Shown here one piece after another: positions 29,752 through 39,510 of a stretch of 64,000 nucleotides of DNA. A model generated the notes under the pieces. That model was not told the origin of the DNA, searched no databases, and saw only the letters and a list, made by a program, of their open reading frames with translations. A program made the position numbers and the translations under genes. The first letter of the stretch is position 1. Each line of letters opens with the position of its first letter. The DNA comes from Candidatus Methylobacter oryzae (lineage in GTDB: Bacteria; Pseudomonadota; Gammaproteobacteria; Methylococcales; Methylomonadaceae). Location: positions 124,001 to 188,000 of the forward strand of contig NZ_RYFG02000121.1 of the NCBI RefSeq assembly GCF_003994235.2, written 5' to 3'.

Positions 29752-30570
29752 ATGAGCAGCGCAAATGGAATACCCAAAAAATTGAAAATCCACGCATCCA
29801 TGCCGCCTACTTCTAAACATACCGTAAAACAGGAAACGCGCACGGAAATACCGGTCGGCGAGCTCGCTTGGTATATGCTGATGCGTGAGGATATATGCTG
29901 TGTCTTGGAGCGTGATCCGGCTGCTCGCAACTGTCTTGAAGTTTTTCTCGCCTATCCCGGTGTTCATGCGGTGCTTTTTTATCGCATCAACCATCGATTG
30001 TGGCAAAAAGGCTGGAAAATGGCGGCCCGCTGGCTTGCGTTTCTGGCACGTTGGCTGACCCATGTCGATATCCATCCCGGTGCCAAGATAGGCCGGCGTT
30101 TTTTTATCGATCATGGCGCGGGCGTTGTTATCGGTGAAACGGCGGAAGTGGGAGACGAAGTCACTCTTTATCATGGCGTTACCTTTGGCGGCACCTCCTG
30201 GAATAAGGAAAAGCGCCACCCTACATTGGGCAATGGCGTAATGGTCGGCGCGGGAGCCAAAATTCTGGGTCCAATTACTCTAGGTAACCAAGTCCGGGTA
30301 GGCGCTAATTCCGTCGTTGTTAAAAACGTTGCCGCATATTGTACCGTTGTAGGCATTCCCGGACGGGTGATTCCACATAGAGGTGAAAAAAACCAAAACG
30401 AAACCCGGATAAATCCGGACCATAATCTGATCCCCGATCCAATAGGAAAAATCGCCGGTTGTATGATGGAAAGAATGGATAAACTGGAAATACAGGTGGC
30501 TCATCAGGTTCGTGAACCTGGGCAATGCCGGCATTGCGAAGCCTGTATGGTTTGCCGGGGCGTCGGTTAG
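29752..30570 (+). CDS. nifP: Serine O-acetyltransferase, nitrogen-fixation type
   Basis: A 272-residue CysE-family enzyme making O-acetylserine, the precursor of cysteine for cluster building. The left-handed helix repeats are visible from IHPGAKIG to VVGIPGRVI, with the catalytic His in [12 protein letters not shown] and the substrate loop [15 protein letters not shown]. The extra tail ends in a Cys-rich segment ([12 protein letters not shown]), as in NifP/CysE proteins of nif loci. It follows nifV by ten bases. Confidence 0.9.
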   Translation: MSSANGIPKKLKIHASMPPTSKHTVKQETRTEIPVGELAWYMLMREDICCVLERDPAARNCLEVFLAYPGVHAVLFYRINHRLWQKGWKMAARWLAFLARWLTHVDIHPGAKIGRRFFIDHGAGVVIGETAEVGDEVTLYHGVTFGGTSWNKEKRHPTLGNGVMVGAGAKILGPITLGNQVRVGANSVVVKNVAAYCTVVGIPGRVIPHRGEKNQNETRINPDHNLIPDPIGKIAGCMMERMDKLEIQVAHQVREPGQCRHCEACMVCRGVG

Positions 30571-30605
30571 AGTATTTCTTCGTTAGCCAGGAACATAATC
30601 CGATT

Positions 30606-30697
30606 GATTCAAATAAAAAGAGTTGCTATCGCGATAGTTATTTGAATCGTGTTTATCGAACCCGATAGTTCCTTTTGCCTCGCCAAAAGTTCGATAA
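30606..30697. terminator. Two stem-loops after nifP
   Basis: First, GATTCAAATAA (30606-30616) pairs with TTATTTGAATC (30638-30648), with an inner palindrome CTATCGCGATAG (30626-30637). Second, TTATCGAAC (30653-30661) pairs with GTTCGATAA (30689-30697). They probably end the hesB-nifV-nifP transcript. The rest of 30571-30839 shows nothing else. Confidence 0.5.
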
Positions 30698-30839
30698 GAC
30701 ATGCGGGTGTTGGGGTTGATGGATCAGGGTATTATTCTATATCGGGGGGGGAATCGGCGCTTCCTTAGTTTTATCAAGACTCGGTAAAATAGCCTTTATT
30801 CAATAGTCCACGCCGACGCATAACCAGAGCCTGCTCACG

Positions 30840-31361
30840 ATGACACAGCATTTGCCGGAAAAACCCTCGCCCTGGATCGTTAAATACGCGCCGCTGATAC
30901 CTAAAGGCGGCCGGGTGCTCGACCTTGCTTGCGGCAATGGGCGTCACGCTATGTGGTTGGCAAAACAGGGCTATCGGGTCGACGCGATTGACCGCGATGT
31001 CCAGGCGCTATCCGGTTTAGCCGGGATGGACAATGTCAACGTGCTTATTGCCGACCTTGAAACAGGCGATTGGCCTCGGTCAGAGCAAACGTATGACGGC
31101 CTGGTCGTCAGCCGTTACCTGTTCCGGCCGCTGCTTCGAACACTCGCCGATCTGCTTAATCCTGGCGGGGTTTTGATTTATGAAACCTTCATGGCCGGTA
31201 ACGAACGTTACGGCAAACCCGGCAATCCTGATTTTTTATTGCTGCCGGATGAATTGTTCGAGGTTTATTCGCCGTTGCTGAATATCCACGCATTCGAGCA
31301 AGGGGAGCAGCAAACGCCAAGGCCTGCGCTTATGCAGCGTATTTGCGCCATTAAGGATTAG
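30840..31361 (+). CDS. Class I SAM-dependent methyltransferase
   Basis: A 173-residue methyltransferase with the SAM-binding motif I VLDLACGNGRHAMWLA and the downstream LLNPGGVLIYETF segment. Similar proteins are annotated as tellurite-resistance-like methyltransferases; the substrate is unknown. It is convergent with the LysR gene, their stops overlapping by four bases. It marks the boundary between vanadium and molybdenum regions and has no obvious link to either. Confidence 0.88.
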   Translation: MTQHLPEKPSPWIVKYAPLIPKGGRVLDLACGNGRHAMWLAKQGYRVDAIDRDVQALSGLAGMDNVNVLIADLETGDWPRSEQTYDGLVVSRYLFRPLLRTLADLLNPGGVLIYETFMAGNERYGKPGNPDFLLLPDELFEVYSPLLNIHAFEQGEQQTPRPALMQRICAIKD

Positions 31362-32278
31362 AGCACAGCTTCGTTTATCAATGAATCGAACCGGTGTTGT
31401 AAATTCAGGTTTTGGGCAATAGTCCAGGCGGCATTCTGTAGCGGCGGCGGCATGTCCTGGCGGCGGGCGATCAGGCCTATTTCCCTGGACAACTCCGGTT
31501 TCAGGGTTAGGGCGGTGACCTCTTGGCGCATTTCAAAAAGGCTTAACAGACTGTGCGGCACGACACTGTATAGGCCGGCACTGTGAACATGGGTGTATAA
31601 AGCGAATATCGAGTCGGTTTCCAGTACCACGTTAGGGGTGATGCCGGCTTCGCGAAAAGCCGCATCGACCAGCCTCCGGTTTTGCATGTTCGGCGTCAGC
31701 AGGCATAGCGGCAGTTCCGCGACATCGGCCCAGCTTAACGAACGTTTAATAAGCCGGGGCGCCGGGCTGCGGGCTAACAATACATGACGTTCCTGGTATA
31801 ACGGCAGCGTTCGGAAGCCTTTCAGTTGCGGGTCGCCAAGATAGGTCAAACCCAGATCGAGCTCGAAATTATCGAGTTGGCGGATCAATTCTTCCGCGCA
31901 TAGCGACGTCAGTTTGATATTGATGCCGGGGTACTCGCGCTGACAAGGCTCGGTTAATAGCGGCACCACTGCCAGCGTAGTGGGAATCGCGCCGATACGG
32001 AGCGTACCGGTTAGTTGCCGGTTGCACTGCGCCGCTTCCTGTTTCATGCATTCCCAATCGTGCGCCAAAATCCGCGCCCACTGCAACAGCCGCTCTCCTT
32101 CTTTGGTAAAGCCTTGAAAACGTTGGCCGCGGCAGACGATGGTAATGCCCAGCTCTTCTTCAAGATGCCGGATGGCGGTGGACAAGGCCGGTTGAGAAAC
32201 GTGGCAGGCTTCCGCCGCACGGCCGAAATGTCCGGTTTTCGATAGCGCCAGCAGGTAATGGATTTGACGGATAAACAT
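31358..32278 (-). CDS. LysR-family regulator beside the molybdate genes
   Basis: A 306-residue LysR regulator: helix-turn-helix at about 17-40 (GHFGRAAEACHVSQPALSTAI) and an effector domain of the usual size. I start it at 32278, which gives the standard LysR N-terminus MFIRQIHYLLAL. It lies 58 bases downstream of the second modC on the same strand. The effector is unknown. Confidence 0.92.
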   Translation of the reverse strand: MFIRQIHYLLALSKTGHFGRAAEACHVSQPALSTAIRHLEEELGITIVCRGQRFQGFTKEGERLLQWARILAHDWECMKQEAAQCNRQLTGTLRIGAIPTTLAVVPLLTEPCQREYPGINIKLTSLCAEELIRQLDNFELDLGLTYLGDPQLKGFRTLPLYQERHVLLARSPAPRLIKRSLSWADVAELPLCLLTPNMQNRRLVDAAFREAGITPNVVLETDSIFALYTHVHSAGLYSVVPHSLLSLFEMRQEVTALTLKPELSREIGLIARRQDMPPPLQNAAWTIAQNLNLQHRFDSLINEAVL

Positions 32279-32336
32279 GATGATATAGATCGAGAAGCGC
32301 CGGAGGCTGTAAGACGTTGGCTCTGAGGGCGCGGGA

Positions 32337-33509
32337 TTATTCGGGCAATAAGCCGCTAGCCGGTCCGGCGGTATCGAGATAATAATGGCCGTCGCCATGG
32401 CTGATGACGCGTTGATAGGGCAGGGCGTCAAGCTCGGTGAGATAAGTAATGGAATGGGTTTTTATCAGGCAATAGACGACTTCGCCTTCCTGCAAATTCA
32501 TATTCCGGCATGCTCCCGGCGTAATTTCGGCCAGCAGTGTCGTACCGCAGTCGACTTGCACGATCATGCTTTCTCCGCTGGCAATCAGCGCGCAGATTCG
32601 GCCCTTGATTTGATTCTGTATTGATATGCCGTCGATATAGCTGCGCGATAGCGCTATGTCTTTGGCGCGTATCGATACTTGGGCCTGAGTGCCGGCAGCG
32701 ACATGCGGCCGTAGCGGCAAGGTTATCGGCAGGCCGAAGCTGTGGGCCAGGCTGTAACCGGCTTGATAGTCGTGGCTGCCGATCGTCACCGGCAAAATGT
32801 TGTCGATCTGGCGGATGCCCAGATAGCGCAATATACCTTGCTGCCGGGTCGCTTCGAGTAACGAACCGTTATGCAGCACCTTGCCTTGCTCCAGTACGAT
32901 CAGCTGGTCGGTAAGTTCCAGAATCTCTCCCAGGGATTGGCTGGCGTACAGCACCGGCAAACCCACTTCATTTTGCAAGCGTTTCAGAATCGGCAATAAC
33001 TGCATTCGATAGCCGTTGCCGATCGCGGCAAAAGTTTCGTCCAACAGCAGCAACCGCGGCGATTTCAGCAGCGAGCGGGCCAGCGCCACGCGTTGGCGTT
33101 CGCCGGCGGACAGCAGTTCAATCGGATGTTCGAGGATAGGCTCCAGTTCCAAAAGCCCGATTAAAAAGTTCAGTTTGAAAATACGGCGCTGCTTCAGCGT
33201 GCGGTTATAGACGGCGGTCAGGTTGCGGCGAACGGTTTCAGCCGCATCGGCGCAATCGAGTTGCAACACGGCGCCGACCGGACGTTGTTCGCGCGGCATC
33301 ACGATGCCTTTACGGCTGTCGAACAGGATTTTACCGTCCAGCGCGATATGTCCGCTTTGCGGTTGGATCGTGCCGGCAATCAAGCCGAGCACCGTACTTT
33401 TGCCGGCGCCGGATTTGCCGAACAGGCCGACGCTGGTATCGCCGATCGATAACTGCGTAGTCAAGTTGAAATGTCCACGATGCAGTTTTACATTCATTTC
33501 CAGCAGCAT
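32337..33509 (-). CDS. Degenerate ModC-like ATPase
   Basis: A 390-residue molybdate-type ABC ATPase paralogue with a C-terminal TOBE domain (about 290-360). Walker A is intact (GKSGAGKST) and Walker B keeps DE (LLLLDET), but other catalytic features are lost. The signature is LSAGERQ instead of LSGGERQ, the D-loop Asp is missing (FAAIG instead of LASLD), and the switch His is Gln (VLYASQS against VLYVTHS in the partner ModC at 34365-35444). It may pair with the intact ModC in an asymmetric importer or have a regulatory role. GGAGG precedes the ATG. Confidence 0.88.
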   Translation of the reverse strand: MLLEMNVKLHRGHFNLTTQLSIGDTSVGLFGKSGAGKSTVLGLIAGTIQPQSGHIALDGKILFDSRKGIVMPREQRPVGAVLQLDCADAAETVRRNLTAVYNRTLKQRRIFKLNFLIGLLELEPILEHPIELLSAGERQRVALARSLLKSPRLLLLDETFAAIGNGYRMQLLPILKRLQNEVGLPVLYASQSLGEILELTDQLIVLEQGKVLHNGSLLEATRQQGILRYLGIRQIDNILPVTIGSHDYQAGYSLAHSFGLPITLPLRPHVAAGTQAQVSIRAKDIALSRSYIDGISIQNQIKGRICALIASGESMIVQVDCGTTLLAEITPGACRNMNLQEGEVVYCLIKTHSITYLTELDALPYQRVISHGDGHYYLDTAGPASGLLPE

Positions 33510-33560
33510 CGTTACCTCCGTTAATTAAGGAATATTTCCGTTTTTGGAACGTTGCCTGTT

Positions 33561-33745
33561 AGACCTTCCAGGTTTTACGACCGCCATGGATGGCGGAAGT
33601 GTCGCAATCGGTAGGGAACCGATGCGACCGACCGCCATGGATGGCGGCCGAGACTGCTCCCGGCAATCCTCGGAATTTCTTCCATCCCTGGAGGTCAGAA
33701 GTGCTGGAGCCGCGGGAGCGGCTCCAGTAAAAACCTGGAAAGTCT
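33561..33745. repeat. AGACCTTCC-type MITE-like element
   Basis: Ends AGACCTTCCAGGTTTT and AAAACCTGGAAAGTCT enclose the same GACCGCCATGGATGGCGG blocks seen in 11349-11585. A REP fragment at about 33769-33797 follows. Nothing else is visible in 33510-33815. Confidence 0.75.
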
Positions 33746-33815
33746 GTTGTCGGCATGTTTCTCGCCTAGCGCATCAGCGTAGCGCGTGGGAACGAGAGAA
33801 AAAGTGAGTTATTAA

Positions 33816-34244
33816 TCAACCCGCGACGGCCAAAATCACCGCGCCGGCCTTGAACACCGCCGCGGCAGGCTGGCCTTTGCTCAGGCCCAAGGCGTCAACG
33901 CTGTCGTTAGTCACGGTCGCGGCAACCTGTTCGCCGCCTTTCAGTTCAATATCGACTTCGGCATTGACAGCGCCCGGCTTAACTTGGGTGACAGTGCCTT
34001 GCAGCTGGTTGCGCGCCGACAGCCGGTAGCCGCCGAAATCGGTGACGATGATGATTTGCGGGGCCTTGACCAGCGCGATAACTTCAATGCCGGCCTTGAT
34101 GCCCAACGTTTCGACGGATTCCTTGGTAATCGACGCGACGATAGTGTCTCCGCCTTTCAAGCCGATGTGGACCTCGGCATTGACCGCACCGATAAGCACT
34201 TCTTTAACGGTTCCGGTAAATTGATTGCGTGCGCTTGCTTTCAT
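33816..34244 (-). CDS. Molbindin with two mop domains
   Basis: A 142-residue cytoplasmic molybdate-binding protein of two tandem mop domains: SARNQFTGTVKEV (about 4-68) and SARNQLQGTVTQV (about 75-140), each ending in the VALVKAPQIIIV or AAVFKAGAVILAV strand. Such proteins store or buffer molybdate and tungstate as oligomers. GAGGAG precedes the ATG. It lies between two modC genes. Confidence 0.93.
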   Translation of the reverse strand: MKASARNQFTGTVKEVLIGAVNAEVHIGLKGGDTIVASITKESVETLGIKAGIEVIALVKAPQIIIVTDFGGYRLSARNQLQGTVTQVKPGAVNAEVDIELKGGEQVAATVTNDSVDALGLSKGQPAAAVFKAGAVILAVAG

Positions 34245-34296
34245 GATAAATCTCCTCGGGGTTGGTTAAGGAATCTCTGAATAAGTCGATTCCGCT

Positions 34297-34362
34297 TGGT
34301 TCGACAGGCTCACCACGAACGGAATCAACTTAAACCGTTCATCCTGAGTTTGTCGAAGGATC
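34297..34362. repeat. TTCGACAGGCTC-type repeat
   Basis: TTCGACAGGCTCACCACGAACGG and CCGTTCATCCTGAGTTTGTCGAA are in inverted arrangement between modC and the molbindin gene, a member of the family at 17529-17650. Confidence 0.6.
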
Positions 34363-34364
34363 TG

Positions 34365-35444
34365 TTAATTTAGTATCGACGTCCCCTTGATCTGCACGTA
34401 AACCGCCATGCCGATCTGCAAACCCAGCATCAGCGCCGATTTGCGGGTGATGTGCGCCAGCAGCGCCTGATTGCCGACTCTTATTTGTACCACGCATTGA
34501 CTGTCGCGGCTACTATCGGCGATGCCGCTAATGGTTGCGGGTAGCACATTCAAGATGCTGGTAGCCGTCGGAGCTTCAAGCGCGATGCTGACATCGCGGG
34601 CGTAAATCTGTATCCGTAACGGCGTGCCGACCGGGGCATCGACCGCCGGCAGGCTCAGCGAGCCTCCGGCAACATCGACGCGGGTCAGATGGTAGCCGGT
34701 TTCATGTTCGGCTACGGTCGCCTGCCAAACCGTGGCGGCCTCGCGGTCTTGCGCCAGCGGCACGTCGAGGCGGCTTTGCGTTTCCGGCAGCGGTCCGGAA
34801 GCCAGCGCTCGGCCTTCGTCCATAATGACCAGATGATCGGCCAGTTGCGCGACTTCCTGTTGGGAATGGGTGACGTACAGCACCGGAATATCCAACTGCT
34901 GATGCAGGCGGCTTAAAAACGGCAGGATTTCCTGTTTGCGCTTGAAATCCAGCGACGCCAGCGGTTCGTCCATCAGCAGAACTTCAGGATTCAGCGCCAA
35001 CGCACGGGCGATGGCGACCCGCTGCCGCTCGCCGCCGGACAAGTGGCCGGGCATGCGTTCCATCAAGTGGCCGATGCCCAGCAATTCAACGGTCTGCTCC
35101 AGCTTGACCGTGCCCGAATTGTGTTTGATCCGTTTCAAGCCGTAATTCAGGTTGTCCCGCACCGTCAAATGCGGAAACAGGTTGGCTTCCTGGAACACAT
35201 AGCCTAATGATCGGTGATGGGTGGGTAAAAAGATATTGCGTTCGCTGTCCTGCCAGACGTGACCGTTGATCTCAAGCTTACCTTGCGGCGCGCGTTGCAG
35301 TCCGGCGATACAGCGCAGCAGCGTGGTTTTGCCTGAGCCGGAATGGCCGAACAATACGGTAATGCCGGTGCCGGGCAGTTTTAAATCGACGTCCAGTTTA
35401 AAATCGCCGTAGTCGAGCTGGAAGCGGGCTTGGATTATGGTCAT
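34365..35444 (-). CDS. modC: Molybdate ABC importer ATPase
   Basis: A 359-residue ATPase with all motifs intact: Walker A GHSGSGKTT, Q-loop YVFQEANLFPHL, signature LSGGERQRVA, Walker B VLLMDEPLASLD and switch LYVTHS. A C-terminal TOBE/mop domain (about 290-355) senses molybdate. It works with ModB and ModA. It is separated from modB by a 252-base repeat-rich gap. Confidence 0.95.
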   Translation of the reverse strand: MTIIQARFQLDYGDFKLDVDLKLPGTGITVLFGHSGSGKTTLLRCIAGLQRAPQGKLEINGHVWQDSERNIFLPTHHRSLGYVFQEANLFPHLTVRDNLNYGLKRIKHNSGTVKLEQTVELLGIGHLMERMPGHLSGGERQRVAIARALALNPEVLLMDEPLASLDFKRKQEILPFLSRLHQQLDIPVLYVTHSQQEVAQLADHLVIMDEGRALASGPLPETQSRLDVPLAQDREAATVWQATVAEHETGYHLTRVDVAGGSLSLPAVDAPVGTPLRIQIYARDVSIALEAPTATSILNVLPATISGIADSSRDSQCVVQIRVGNQALLAHITRKSALMLGLQIGMAVYVQIKGTSILN

Positions 35445-35460
35445 GATATTAATTCTGTAA

Positions 35461-35680
35461 ATAATGGAACACGGATATTACCGATAAACACGGATGAAAA
35501 AATCCGTTTAAATCTCTCTAATCCGTGTTCCATTTCCTTAACGACTCCCGGTGTTTGAACCGGTTAAACAACATTAAACGTTTCAGACGGGGCAACATGC
35601 CCCGTCCTGCTTTTGTAGCGGTAAATAAAAATCCGTGTTAATCCGTCTAATCCGTGCGATCCGTGTTCCATTTTCTCTAA
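35461..35680. repeat. ACACGGAT/ATCCGTGT repeats between modB and modC
   Basis: Inverted clusters of ACACGGAT (35468-35500) and AATCCGTGTT (35518-35532), then again ATCCGTGTTAATCCGTCTAA (about 35631-35660). The same class occurs at 23890-23995, 45910-45965 and 63920-63995. Confidence 0.6.
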
Positions 35681-35696
35681 CCTAATGAGTTGCCGA

Positions 35697-36383
35697 TTAT
35701 TTAAGCGGATGCGCGACGGGTTGGGTTTTCAGTACGGTATACAGTACCAGTAGCACGCTGAACGAGAACAACAGCAGGCAGCCTGCGAGCCAGTGCGCTT
35801 CGCCGTATTCCAGCGCTTCGACATGATTGTAGATTTGCACCGACACGACGCGGGTCTTGTCCGGGATATTGCCGCCGACCATCAACACCACGCCGAATTC
35901 GCCGACGGTATGGGTAAAGCCTAAAATCGACGCGGTCAGGAAACCGGGTTTTGCCAGCGGCACGACGACGCTGAAAAACGTATCCAAAGGCCCCGCGCGC
36001 AAGGTGGCGGCGGCTTCCAAAGGTTGTTCGCCGATGGCCGTGAATGAGGATTGCAACGGCTGCACGACAAACGGCAACGAGTACAGCACCGACGCGATTA
36101 CCAAACCGGGAAAGGTGAACGGCAAAGTGCCGAGGCCCAGTCCGGCGGTTAAACGGCCGATAGGCCCGTTCGGCCCCAGCATGACCAGTAAATAAAAACC
36201 CAATACCGTCGGCGGCAACACTAGCGGTAAGGATACCAGCGCGTTACAAACAGTTTTCCAGCGCGATGTCGTGCGCGCAAGCCACCAGGCCAGCGGCGTC
36301 CCGAGCATCAGCATCAGCAACGTGGCGATGGCGGCAACTTTGAACGTCAGCCACAACGTGGCTATATCGGCGGCGTTTAACAT
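35697..36383 (-). CDS. modB: Molybdate ABC importer permease
   Basis: A 228-residue inner-membrane permease with about five or six transmembrane segments. The ATPase-docking loop is EAAATLRAGPLDTF followed by VPLAKPG. LVLPPTVLGFYLL is typical of ModB. It lies between modA and modC. Confidence 0.94.
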   Translation of the reverse strand: MLNAADIATLWLTFKVAAIATLLMLMLGTPLAWWLARTTSRWKTVCNALVSLPLVLPPTVLGFYLLVMLGPNGPIGRLTAGLGLGTLPFTFPGLVIASVLYSLPFVVQPLQSSFTAIGEQPLEAAATLRAGPLDTFFSVVVPLAKPGFLTASILGFTHTVGEFGVVLMVGGNIPDKTRVVSVQIYNHVEALEYGEAHWLAGCLLLFSFSVLLVLYTVLKTQPVAHPLK

Positions 36384-36478
36384 AAAATCGCTCTATTGGT
36401 TATTGAGTTTGTTTCCATTTTTCAGCTTCATACTTGAGGCTCATTGACATATAAGCGTCTACGGTGCGTGCCGATAGC

Positions 36479-36562
36479 AGACCTTCCAGGTTTTTACTGG
36501 AGCCGCTCCCGGCGGCTCCAGCACTTCCGCCATCCATGGCAGTCGTAAAACCTGGAAGGTCT
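36479..36562. repeat. AGACCTTCC-type element between modA and modB
   Basis: 84 bases with inverted ends AGACCTTCCAGGTTTT and AAAACCTGGAAGGTCT and an inner GGAGCCGCTCCCGGCGGCTCC palindrome. It is a shortened relative of 11349-11585. Confidence 0.75.
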
Positions 36563-36619
36563 AACTCGTGGCGCTATCAACAGGCGAGCCTCTAGTATTT
36601 CGTAATCCTGAACAAAGGT

Positions 36620-37384
36620 CTATTGAGCCAGGTCGTAACCGTATTTACGGATGATTGCGAGCGCTTCCGGCGATTTTAAAAATTGCATCAATGCCGATGC
36701 AGCCGGATTTTCCGCTCCGGTTTTCATCAGTATCGCATCCTGGCGGATCGGCTTATAAAGATCGCTTGGGATTATCCAGCCCGAGCCGCCGGCGATCTTG
36801 CCGTTATCGATGACTTGCGAGAACGCTACAAAACCCAGCTCGGCATTGCCGGTGCTGACGAATTGATGGGTTTGTGCGATGTTTTCGCCTTGTACGAACA
36901 ACGGTTGCAGTTTGTCGAATAGCCCCCGGTTTTTCATGACTTCGACCGCAGCCTCACCGTAAGGTGCCAGTTTCGGATCGGCCAGCGCGATATGTTTGAA
37001 ACCGCCTTTATTCAAGACTTGGCCTTGGTCATCGACCAAGCCCGGCGTTGCCGACCATAACACCAGTTTTCCAAGCGCATAGGTGAAACGGGTGTTGGCC
37101 ACGGCCAATCCGGATTGTTCGAGTTTGATCGGGCCTTTGTCGTCGGCGGATAAAAAGACTTCAAACGGTCCGCCGTTTTCGAATTGCGAAACGAATTTGC
37201 CGGAAGAGCCGAACGACAAACTGGCCTTGTGGCCGGTGGATTTTTCAAAAGCCTCGGCGATTTCGGTCATCGGCTTGGTGAAATTGGCTGCAACGGCGAC
37301 CAGGGTTGTTGCGGCCGAAGCGGCGGAATTGACCAGCAGCAAGCCTAATAACAAAATGGAGCGGAAAAGGGTGTTTTTTAACAT
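36620..37384 (-). CDS. modA: Molybdate-binding periplasmic protein
   Basis: A 254-residue binding protein with a signal peptide cleaved near SAASA-AT. Oxyanion-binding segments are AVAANFTKPM, SFGSSGKFVSQ and FLSADDKGP. It delivers molybdate or tungstate to ModB. It is the first mod gene; I see no ModE-type palindrome directly before it, in contrast to the porin gene upstream. Confidence 0.94.
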   Translation of the reverse strand: MLKNTLFRSILLLGLLLVNSAASAATTLVAVAANFTKPMTEIAEAFEKSTGHKASLSFGSSGKFVSQFENGGPFEVFLSADDKGPIKLEQSGLAVANTRFTYALGKLVLWSATPGLVDDQGQVLNKGGFKHIALADPKLAPYGEAAVEVMKNRGLFDKLQPLFVQGENIAQTHQFVSTGNAELGFVAFSQVIDNGKIAGGSGWIIPSDLYKPIRQDAILMKTGAENPAASALMQFLKSPEALAIIRKYGYDLAQ

Positions 37385-37520
37385 GTGTATCTCCAGAGTC
37401 TGGGAAAGTTACTCACAATGAAAGTTTTTAGGGTATTTAGGCATGGAAGCGGTTCCGTTTACTCATACTTGCAAACACGATAAATACCCTAGGCACGATT
37501 TAAATAGACCGAATTGCAGC

Positions 37521-39137
37521 CTAAAAGCGTAACTGACTGGTGACAAAGAAGTAGTCGGTATCCGCTCCGGGTGTCGTTGCGTAAGCCGCCCCGGTTTGCG
37601 CCGCGCCGGTCGCATTGGTTTGTTTTGCCGATTTGGCAAAGTCGCCTTTAAACAAGTGGTACCAGCCAGCGTCGAAATTTAGGCTGCTGTTGAAGTTGTA
37701 GCGTCCGGTAAAGCCTATTTGGTTGCCGACATAACTGCCGTTGCCTCCGGCAAGACCCGGAGTAGTACCCGCTGTACAAGCCGGTCCGCCCCAGCAGTCT
37801 TGGCCCTCGGCCAGCCATATTAAGCGTTGCTGGAACCTGAATGACATGTCGTTACGGGGTGCAAAATCCAGTTTATAGCCGGGCGAGTTGATGTTGGTGC
37901 GTTGAAACGCGCCGTAAATGCCGGCAGGTCCAAAATCGAAATCCGAAGCGCCGAAGAGCGGATCGAACCTTGAGTCTTCAGCGCTGGCCGAATTGTTCTT
38001 CCAGTTTTTGTTGCCGCTTGCGTAGTCGTGTTCCAAATAAAACCTTGGCGACCAGGGCAGGTCAAAGCTGTAACCGGCTTCGATATGGGAAGACCAGGCT
38101 TCATGTTGTTTTTCAGTGTTTGCAAAAGCGCCGGTTGCTGCATACTTGACCGTACCGAATTGCCCCATGCCTTCCGCAGTAAAGTCGAAGTTACCTTTGC
38201 CGGGTTTTTGGTAAATACGGATGCCGGGCGTGAAATAACGGCGGTTTCGAGTGGGGTTAAGCCGGCTGTCTCCTTCGTCGAGATGATAAAGATACACTTC
38301 GGCGTTAATGTTTTTATAAAGATTGCTGCCTTCTAAAATTCCTCCGGAAAACCAAGTTTGGGTATCTTCTTCATCCCACTGATGGTGGTTGATCAAATCG
38401 GCATTAGGCGTAACGGAATTGTATTGAGGGAAGCGCAGTACCGGCATGGTCGCAAAAGCGTTGAATTGCCAATGGTCGTAATCGATGACTCTGACCCGGA
38501 CGCCGGTAAAATTGTTGACGGTATTCCGGAATATAGGTCTTGCGATCAGTCTCCGGCTACCCAAATCCATGGTTTGACGGCCGGCCTTGACCTCAACGCC
38601 TTTACCGCTGAAAAATACATTTTGGTCCGCCCAAGACACGTAGCCTTGAGCGAAATCCAAGGTATCGACTGATGAGTTATTGGGAGGATTCGGCGTGTTG
38701 TTGGTGCCGTCGTCCGAGAGCGTCGTCCGGGCATCCAGAAATTCCGCTGCAAAACGGAATTTACCCAGTTTGGCTTGTATCCAAAGGTCGGATTGCAGCG
38801 CAATTTGCTGGTCGCCTCCACCTGCCTTAGGCGCGGGGCTGGGTTGTGAGGCCTTGAATGTATCCGACACGGATTCGTACCGGGTTCTTTGCTCAACGCC
38901 TACCGATAACCATTCAGGTAAATGAAGCGCATCATGTAAATTCCAGACCGGTTTCTCGTAGCTATTGCCTAATAGCGGGTCTTGCATCATAAAGTTGTAT
39001 GCGGCCATTGGCGCGCGTGAATAGCTGGGAGGAGGCTCGGCCGCTTGGGTACTGCCGCCGATGCAGACGCCGCCGGCAGTAAGTAAACCGAGGGCATGAT
39101 TAACAGTAATGCTGGTACGAGATTTTTTTCGCATCAT
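37521..39137 (-). CDS. Alginate-export-type outer-membrane porin
   Basis: A protein of about 538 residues with a signal peptide (LGLLTAGGVCIGGSTQA) and an 18-strand-barrel pattern ending in QLRF. It matches the alginate-export family (DGRQTMDLGSRRLIARP-like segment at VKAGRQTMDLGSRR). It is read toward modA and lies 136 bases upstream of it. A ModE-type palindrome about 110 bases before its start suggests molybdate control, so it may be a pore for molybdate or for a molybdenum chelate instead of polysaccharide. That role is inference. Confidence 0.85.
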   Translation of the reverse strand: MMRKKSRTSITVNHALGLLTAGGVCIGGSTQAAEPPPSYSRAPMAAYNFMMQDPLLGNSYEKPVWNLHDALHLPEWLSVGVEQRTRYESVSDTFKASQPSPAPKAGGGDQQIALQSDLWIQAKLGKFRFAAEFLDARTTLSDDGTNNTPNPPNNSSVDTLDFAQGYVSWADQNVFFSGKGVEVKAGRQTMDLGSRRLIARPIFRNTVNNFTGVRVRVIDYDHWQFNAFATMPVLRFPQYNSVTPNADLINHHQWDEEDTQTWFSGGILEGSNLYKNINAEVYLYHLDEGDSRLNPTRNRRYFTPGIRIYQKPGKGNFDFTAEGMGQFGTVKYAATGAFANTEKQHEAWSSHIEAGYSFDLPWSPRFYLEHDYASGNKNWKNNSASAEDSRFDPLFGASDFDFGPAGIYGAFQRTNINSPGYKLDFAPRNDMSFRFQQRLIWLAEGQDCWGGPACTAGTTPGLAGGNGSYVGNQIGFTGRYNFNSSLNFDAGWYHLFKGDFAKSAKQTNATGAAQTGAAYATTPGADTDYFFVTSQLRF

Positions 39138-39245
39138 CAATGACCTAAAATTTTGGTTGGTGATATTTGCATCCGGGACGATTCGTCGATGCATGCAGCT
39201 CTTATTCGGAAAAAATTAAAATAAGATACGGCGCTAGTTTAATCT

Positions 39246-39269
39246 CATTATGTATAAAAATACATAACG
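39246..39269 (-). promoter_or_regulatory. ModE-type operator upstream of the porin gene
   Basis: CATTATGT, eight bases, ACATAACG: half-sites and spacing match the box at vnfA (27974-27997). It lies 109 bases before the porin start. The rest of 39138-39510 holds a decayed repeat copy at 39433-39485 and no gene. Confidence 0.75.
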
Positions 39270-39432
39270 CATTTGGTTTTAAGCAATCCATATGCCAGTT
39301 ATAGGCAACGCTTCAGGATTGCTGAATTGTATTAATCGGTATCGTTATGGTTAATGGTAAATAGCGTAGTGAACCGTACATTGTTCTAATGTTGTGTCAG
39401 TTTAGCGACAATGTCCTTGCTTTGACGGAATT

Positions 39433-39485
39433 GGAGTGCAAGCTTTGCTTGAAAACAGACAAAGCTCACAGTCCTTATCTACATG
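39433..39485. repeat. Decayed copy of the GGAGTGCA element
   Basis: GGAGTGCAAGC.TTGCTTG then ACAAAGCTC resembles, in opposite orientation, the 77-base palindromic element at 40874-40950. Confidence 0.5.
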
Positions 39486-39510
39486 GGGGAACAAAAGCTG
39501 GAATAGGGGA

